Part shown: positions 59,501 to 64,000 of the stretch, piece by piece
Numbering within the stretch: the first letter of the stretch is position 1
Layout of the letters: every line of letters starts with the position of its first letter
DNA from: Cinnamomum chago
Lineage: Eukaryota > Streptophyta > Magnoliopsida > Laurales > Lauraceae
Direction of reading: 5' to 3'
DNA length: 64,000 nucleotides
Assembly (NCBI GenBank): GCA_038049695.1
Contig: CP142451.1
Span: 10,228,001-10,292,000 of the forward strand
Notes under the pieces: model-generated
Databases searched by the model: none
The model's input: the letters and a program-made list of their open reading frames with translations, nothing else
What the model was told of the DNA's origin: nothing
Position numbers and translations under genes: made by a program

Positions 59501-59701
59501 CCATATGGATTCGCTCGAAGTTATTGCTAACCAATGTTAAATTGGGGCTCCAATAAATTCTTGTTGAATTGAGTCCAATTTAGCAACTAAATCTGAAACT
59601 ACATGAAGGTGTGGGGTAGACCTACTCTGGAATCCTGCATCGCCTGAGCCTGATCCAAACTCTACCACAAAAAATTTGATCCTTATCCTGACTATATCAT
59701 A
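56533..59701. other. Intergenic, repeat remnants
   Basis: No supported gene. A T-run of about 22 (56577-56598) is followed by GCTGGGCCTCC, like a minus-strand retroposon tail. 57150-57450 has opposed GGATCTGGATCATG/GATCCAGATCC words, a low-complexity inverted patch. A 24-bp direct repeat (AAAATATAAATATAATCC, then TAATCT) occurs at about 57598 and 59065, possibly marking the two ends of an old element. The 81-codon frame at 58798-59043 has no recognised domain. Confidence 0.5.
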
Positions 59702-59962
59702 TCAAGACTTTTTAGAAGTTTTTCTACGGTACACTGCCGGGCTCGATCTGGCGTGTCCAATTAGGAGATCTGGGGGTTGCATGGATTTAAAGCGTGCTAT
59801 GTAAAAGTTAAAGGGAGTTCTTGTGAGATTGGGGGTTTCACAACTTTGTCCAAGCTCTGAACTTTTGGTTGTTGAACTTCTTTCGGTGGAATTGAGAGAA
59901 AGCGGCTCCACTATCTTCTCTTTGGGTTCCTTCACTTCCTTGGACATGTCTTCCTTGATCAT
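59702..59962 (-). CDS. Possible small protein of unknown function, 86 aa
   Basis: An ATG-initiated frame of 86 codons. I do not recognise the family. Lys/Glu-rich N-terminus (SKEVKEPKEKIVEPLSL), Ser/Thr-rich middle, then a less biased stretch TPFNFYIARFKSMQPPDLLI and a basic tail (AVYRRKTSKKS). No signal peptide or membrane helix. Upstream on the minus strand lies a pyrimidine-rich run of about 130 bases (to about 60100), like a plant 5' leader. TATAAAAA at 60282-60275 could be a TATA box. Against a gene: short length, no homologue recalled, no certain poly-A signal. It could be a single exon of a small plant-specific gene or chance. Confidence 0.4.
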   Translation of the reverse strand: MIKEDMSKEVKEPKEKIVEPLSLNSTERSSTTKSSELGQSCETPNLTRTPFNFYIARFKSMQPPDLLIGHARSSPAVYRRKTSKKS

Positions 59963-60419
59963 GTAGAGCAGATGAAGGACAGATTTAAGAGAATTAGGAA
60001 GGATGAAAATTGACTTGAATGAGAGGATTAATGGGTTGAGAGTTGAGATATATGGGAAAGAGAGGAGAAAAGATGATGTTGATGAGAAAAGGTAGGTTCC
60101 TCTTTTTTTTTAAATTGGCCCTGCTTGAGTGTGGCCCACCTCTATGCATCTGATCACAAGGGTAGCCCGAGTTGCATGTGGATTCTGAGTTAGCCAATTA
60201 ATTACCACTTTAATGATCGATATCATTCTGACCCTTGATTTGAGAGGCTCAAATTCATTAGTCATGTAAGTGCATTTTTATAGTGAACCAATCCAACGGT
60301 TGATAATAGTCAGATCAATCTAAAATTGAGAAGAATGTCTATTAAAAAGAGTAGATGCATCGTGCCTGGAAGAGGATTCGGATTATCATAAAGGTGAACC
60401 ATAATATATTGAATAGAAA
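59963..60419. other. Leader/promoter region of the small ORF, and spacer
   Basis: On the minus strand a CT-rich segment (59990-60100) precedes the small ORF, with a possible TATA box at 60282-60275 and a GTGGGCC word near 60135. Nothing else recognised. Confidence 0.4.
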
Positions 60420-61933
60420 CATGGATGGCAATTTTGCCCCGCCCCGCCCCGGCCCGGCTTGCCCGCCCCGCCCCGCACGGGTTTTCCCCGCCCCGATCCT
60501 TAGGTGGGGTGGGGATGGGGAATAAAACCATGCCCCGAAGGCGGGGCGGGGCGGGGATGGGTTTGCCCTTTTCCCCGCCCCGCCCCGCCCCGTTGCCCCG
60601 CCCCGTGCCCCGCCCCGTACCCCGCCCTGTTGCCCCGCCCCACGCCCCGCCCCATTGATTAATAATCCTCTTAAATATATATTTTAGATTTTTTTTATAA
60701 TAAATAAACATATTTATATGTAAATGTATAGATTGATTTTATGTTGTTATTAAGGGTTAAGTAGATTGATTGAAGACTTTTTTTAAAGTTAAACATATAA
60801 TTAATTGAACCCTATACATTATAAAAGCATATAATATGATCACATTCCTTCTAATTCAAATTTAATGAAATTAAAGTTGTTAAAAAATCTATCTAAGCTT
60901 ATTTGACTTTAATCATATATAATGTTAAATTGTGACATGATAAATCATATTAAATAAAACGAATATAATAGAATGATAGATCATGCTTTAAGCTTATTAT
61001 AATATAGATGATTAGAGATAGCAAGGTAAATTATAATCGGTATGATTCTAATCATACTAATAACAATATAAATTTTACTAATTTGATATAATATTACAAA
61101 ATATATCATGCTATACGCTTATAATAACTTATATGATTAGAAATGGCAAGGTAAATTATAGTTAGTAACTTAATATGATTCTAATTATACTAACAACACT
61201 ATAAATTATACTAATTTTAATTATATGTAATCAACCTTAGTATGATTAGAATCATTGTACTAATGATTTAACATTGCAAGTTAAGTGTCACATAAATAAG
61301 TAATTATTTACTTAAGCTAATATGATCCACATGCTTGGAAAGTTAAAGCGGCTGAGGTTGTTTGACACTACAATAACCATATCCACATATTGATAAGTCA
61401 TTTCTCTTATCTTTGTTTTGAGGGTTTTTTTTTTTTTTTTTTTGAGTGATTTGCAACTTGCAAATAAATTGCAAACCCACGATTACCTCTTTATTAGTGA
61501 GTGGAGTTCAACACCAGAAATGAAGTGAAACCATGTATTGATGGAGATCATGATATTTTAGAGAGAGATTGTCTTTTTTATAAAGAATGTCTCAAAGCAT
61601 ATATGATATTTTCAAGTGTATAAATATGTATGTGTGTATATATATGTATATGTGTGTAACAATCTTGAATATATGAATATATTTTAAATAAGGTAAAGCA
61701 TTACAAGAAATGAAGTTTGGTCTAGTGGTAAGACAAACTTCTAGTTTTCTTCCCACCCAAGTTCGAATCCCATCTCTTGCATATTTAAAATTTTTATAAT
61801 GGCGGGGCGGGGCGGGGCGGGGACGGGGCACAAAATTGTGCCCCGAAGGCGGGGTCGGGGCGGGGTAAAAGAGGGGCGGGGCGGGGACGGGGCACCCCAA
61901 TTCCGTCCCCGCCCCGCCCCGTTGCCATCCCTA
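60420..61933. mobile_element. Ac-like non-autonomous hAT element with G/C-repeat ends, 1.5 kb
   Basis: Flanked by a perfect 8-bp duplication AATAGAAA (60412-60419 and 61934-61941). The left end is CATGGATGGCAA and the inverted right end TAGGGATGGCAA, sharing GGATGGCAA; unequal CA/TA first bases recall the two ends of maize Ac (CAGGGATGAAA, TAGGGATGAAA). Both subterminal zones (60434-60655 and 61801-61922) are arrays of CCCCG/CGGGG units, and both contain TGCCCCGAAGGCGGGG. The 1.1-kb middle is very AT-rich and non-coding, with a tRNA-like motif near the right end. Open frames through the arrays are artefacts of the repeat. Confidence 0.75.
61712..61780 (+). mobile_element. tRNA-like Pol III promoter motif (SINE head?)
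   Basis: TGGTCTAGTGGTAAGAC (61718-61734) fits box A and GTTCGAATCC (61761-61770) fits box B, spaced as in a tRNA. The sequence around them does not fold into a full cloverleaf that I can trace. A SINE fragment within the hAT element is the likelier reading. Confidence 0.45.
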
Positions 61934-61941
61934 AATAGAAA

Positions 61942-62522
61942 GGTATTTGCTTTTTCTAAAGCAAACACGATGTTCCCAAGGACAAGGTCAAGGTCCATGT
62001 CACTGCGTGTGGGGCCATTTCACCGCGTAGGTATAAACCTGTCAGCTTCAGTTAGGATTATACACTGCTAGTTCTATTTTGACCATACATTTCCTAGCCT
62101 CAGATCACATGACTAGAAGCAACGAATAAATCTAATTATATTAAAAAACTACCCTTTCATCCTCTAATCCTATATGCCAGTCACCATACAAATTAACCCC
62201 AGCCATCTTTGAATAAGAAAAGTAGTGTAAATAAGTAGATTTATGAGAACCTTTATTCTCTTACAAGGCCTTTCTTTTACCCTGAAAACTGTGATAAAGT
62301 GGAGTGAAAAGTTAAGTTTAAGATGAAAGTCTCTCTCTCTCTTTTTTTTTTTTTAACCACAGACTACCTCTAACCAGAGGTAAGGGGTAAGATTTCTAAT
62401 ATGCCCAAACTATCTAAACAACATCCTTTTACTTCAATTTATTTTATCATTATCTTTTAATGATATGATGTGGCCACCTCACTTTCAATTCTCCACACAT
62501 GAAGGTAAACATGCCCAGGAAC
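61942..62522. other. Intergenic, nothing recognised
   Basis: AT-rich spacer with a CT run and T-run at 62330-62355, then a small inverted pair ACCTCTAACCAGAGGT (62366-62381). No gene. Confidence 0.55.
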
Positions 62523-64000
62523 TGTAACATCCCGACCCCTAATGGCCTATTAATTATAATTAATTGTTTGATTAGTTAGTAAGCTAGTTTAGAGTCTAAA
62601 TAGTTGGGTTTATCGACGAATCGCGTGTGCGAAGTTTCGCACGATTCGGAGCGCGTTTGGGTAGGATAGAGAGTCGTTTTACTAATTGGGTAGGGTTTTC
62701 AGGGATTTAAGAGATTATGAATTTTGGTGAGTTTGGGTGCATTGGGTAGATTTCGTCGTTTCATGAACTTTAGTCTTCGATCGCGTTTCAATTCGACGCG
62801 TCGAAGAGGCCCGAAATCCATTAATTGTATACGTAGGCCGACCCGAAAATTGACCCATCAAGCCCAAAGCCCAAAGCCCAAGCCCAAGGTCCATTTACTT
62901 AAGTTAGGTCACCAACCCATCTTTATTCCCTTAACTCTTTCCATTCATTTCATTCACTTAACATTCACTCAACTACAACTACCAACACAGCAGCCGACCT
63001 CATCTTCTTCTCTCCATTTCCTTCATCTCTTTCTCCTCCGTTGACGAGCACGGAGCTCCGGCGACGGAAACCAAGCCACCAACTATCTTCCTCAAGTCCT
63101 CAAGATCACAACCATACACTTTTCTAAGTGTTTCACCCACAACCCATTTAAAGGTAAGCTTCCAAAGCTTGGAAACCATGTCATCTTCTTCTTCTTTGGT
63201 TAGAAATGGTTTAGGAAGACCCACCTTGACCCTTGGCATGCATGTGTAGGAGCTTCTTGGGTTTGGAAGAGTGTTTCACCTCTTTGGAGCTTTTAAAGTG
63301 TTTTCTTTCTTCACTTTCTTCTTGAATTTGAGTTCATCACATCACCAAGGCAAGTCAATATTTATATTATCACTTGATATGTTTGTTTACCTTGATTTGG
63401 ATGTTTCAATCATGTCTTAGATGGTTTTGGCTCAATTGATACATAAATAGAGTGAAAACATGATAACATGGTCTATAGATTGAATGGAATGGATTTAGAG
63501 TTTAATGGCTTGATTAGTAGTTTTATAGGTTGTATTTAAGTTGCTTTTAATTATACATATGCTGCTCATTAGGTTCCAGAAGAGAGAAATGGGAAAAAGT
63601 CCCATTTCAGCTCAGAACAGAGCTCTGCCCAGATTTCCGCAGGCTTCTCGGTCGACCGACCCTGCAGATCTCGGTCGACCGAGACAACAGGGCCCAGTCG
63701 ACCGAGACTCAACCGAGCATGTGCAGATTTTTCCAAATTTTCATTTTTAAGGGATTTTTACCTTGTTTTAAGGTGGACTTTGGTGGACCTTTGGACACCC
63801 CTTTTGAGGACTCATTTGACTTATTGTGAGGATGTCTTGAGCCGACATTTATCACTGTGGATTCGGTTGTATCGAGAGTCAACTTAATTCAATCTTGAAT
63901 GGTACGGGACAACGGGATACTCATCTTTAAATCTATGCACGAAGATTATTCGTCCGAGTATCGCGAACCCTAACCCCTTCGTTGACTGAATAGGTTGTGC
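62523..64000 (+). mobile_element. Probable start of a long (Gypsy-type) LTR, cut by window end
   Basis: TGTAACATCCCGACCCC at 62523 is a typical 5' start of many plant Gypsy LTRs (TGTAACRYCCCGACCC). The following 1.4 kb is non-coding, with GC-rich and CT-rich patches, and no partner LTR, primer site or coding region is inside the window. Frames at 62724-63044 and 63000-63239 have no protein-like features. Assignment rests on the terminus only. Confidence 0.45.
63648..63705. repeat. Spaced TCGGTCGACCGA palindromes
   Basis: TCGGTCGACCGA occurs at 63648-63659 and 63671-63682, and the shorter GTCGACCGA at 63697-63705, at intervals of about 23-26 bp, inside the putative LTR. Each is a perfect or near-perfect palindrome around GTCGAC. 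Confidence 0.8.

Noticed and set aside
60310..60711. 133-codon Gly/Arg-rich frame (minus) and its plus-strand Pro/Arg-rich partner
   Set aside because: Both are read-through of the CCCCG/CGGGG arrays of the hAT element; composition is dictated by the repeat.
61712..61780. Functional tRNA gene
   Set aside because: Boxes A and B are present but I could not trace a full cloverleaf with acceptor and anticodon stems; listed only as SINE-like.
62724..63239. Two overlapping frames near 62.7-63.2 kb as genes
   Set aside because: Low-complexity Pro/Lys/Ser/His content within a likely LTR, no domain, and no splice structure that extends them.

Overview
The window is nuclear DNA of a flowering plant. 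Four host genes have plant-type architecture (GT-AG introns, AT-rich introns and spacers, no strong third-position GC bias) and the plant-specific families ATL RING-H2 and WAT1/EamA are present. The rest is dominated by plant transposable elements. The lack of grass-like GC-rich exons argues against a cereal. A magnoliid or woody dicot is possible, but I cannot fix the species.

Layout. 1-18.6 kb is gene-free and packed with degraded repeats: foldback MITEs, LINE and SINE 3' ends, and short hAT-like elements whose inner sequence is a reiterated GC-rich word. 19.05-20.08 kb holds a single-exon ATL E3 ubiquitin ligase gene (+). 22.46-27.79 kb is a complete hAT transposon with terminal inverted repeats, a perfect 8-bp target duplication and a broken TTF/DUF4371/dimerisation-type transposase. 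30.47-35.61 kb is a seven-exon replication licensing factor gene CDT1 (+), with a cluster of E2F-type sites around its TATA box. 37.48-43.46 kb is a five-exon gene for the electron transfer flavoprotein beta subunit (ETFB, +). 44.40-50.68 kb is a seven-exon WAT1-related transporter gene (-), convergent with ETFB. 51.43-56.53 kb is a complete Ty1/copia retrotransposon (-) with two LTRs about 2% diverged by substitution, a 5-bp target duplication, tRNA-iMet primer site and a disabled polyprotein; it sits 0.75 kb upstream of the WAT1-like start codon. 59.70-59.96 kb may hold a small gene of unknown function (-). 60.42-61.93 kb is an Ac-like non-autonomous hAT element with very G/C-rich, quadruplex-prone ends. 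62.52 kb to the window end looks like the start of a long LTR.

The host genes do not form a functional cluster: ubiquitin ligation, DNA replication licensing, mitochondrial electron transfer and membrane transport are unrelated jobs, as is usual for neighbouring plant genes. Exon joins were worked out by hand from splice consensus, reading phase and remembered family conservation. All joins close in frame (CDT1 597 aa, ETFB 251 aa, WAT1-like 373 aa). I did not find evidence for an entirely new biological system. The most interesting signals are the well-delimited mobile elements with exact target duplications, the quadruplex-prone hAT ends, repeats abutting splice sites in ETFB and the WAT1-like gene, and the uncharacterised small ORF.
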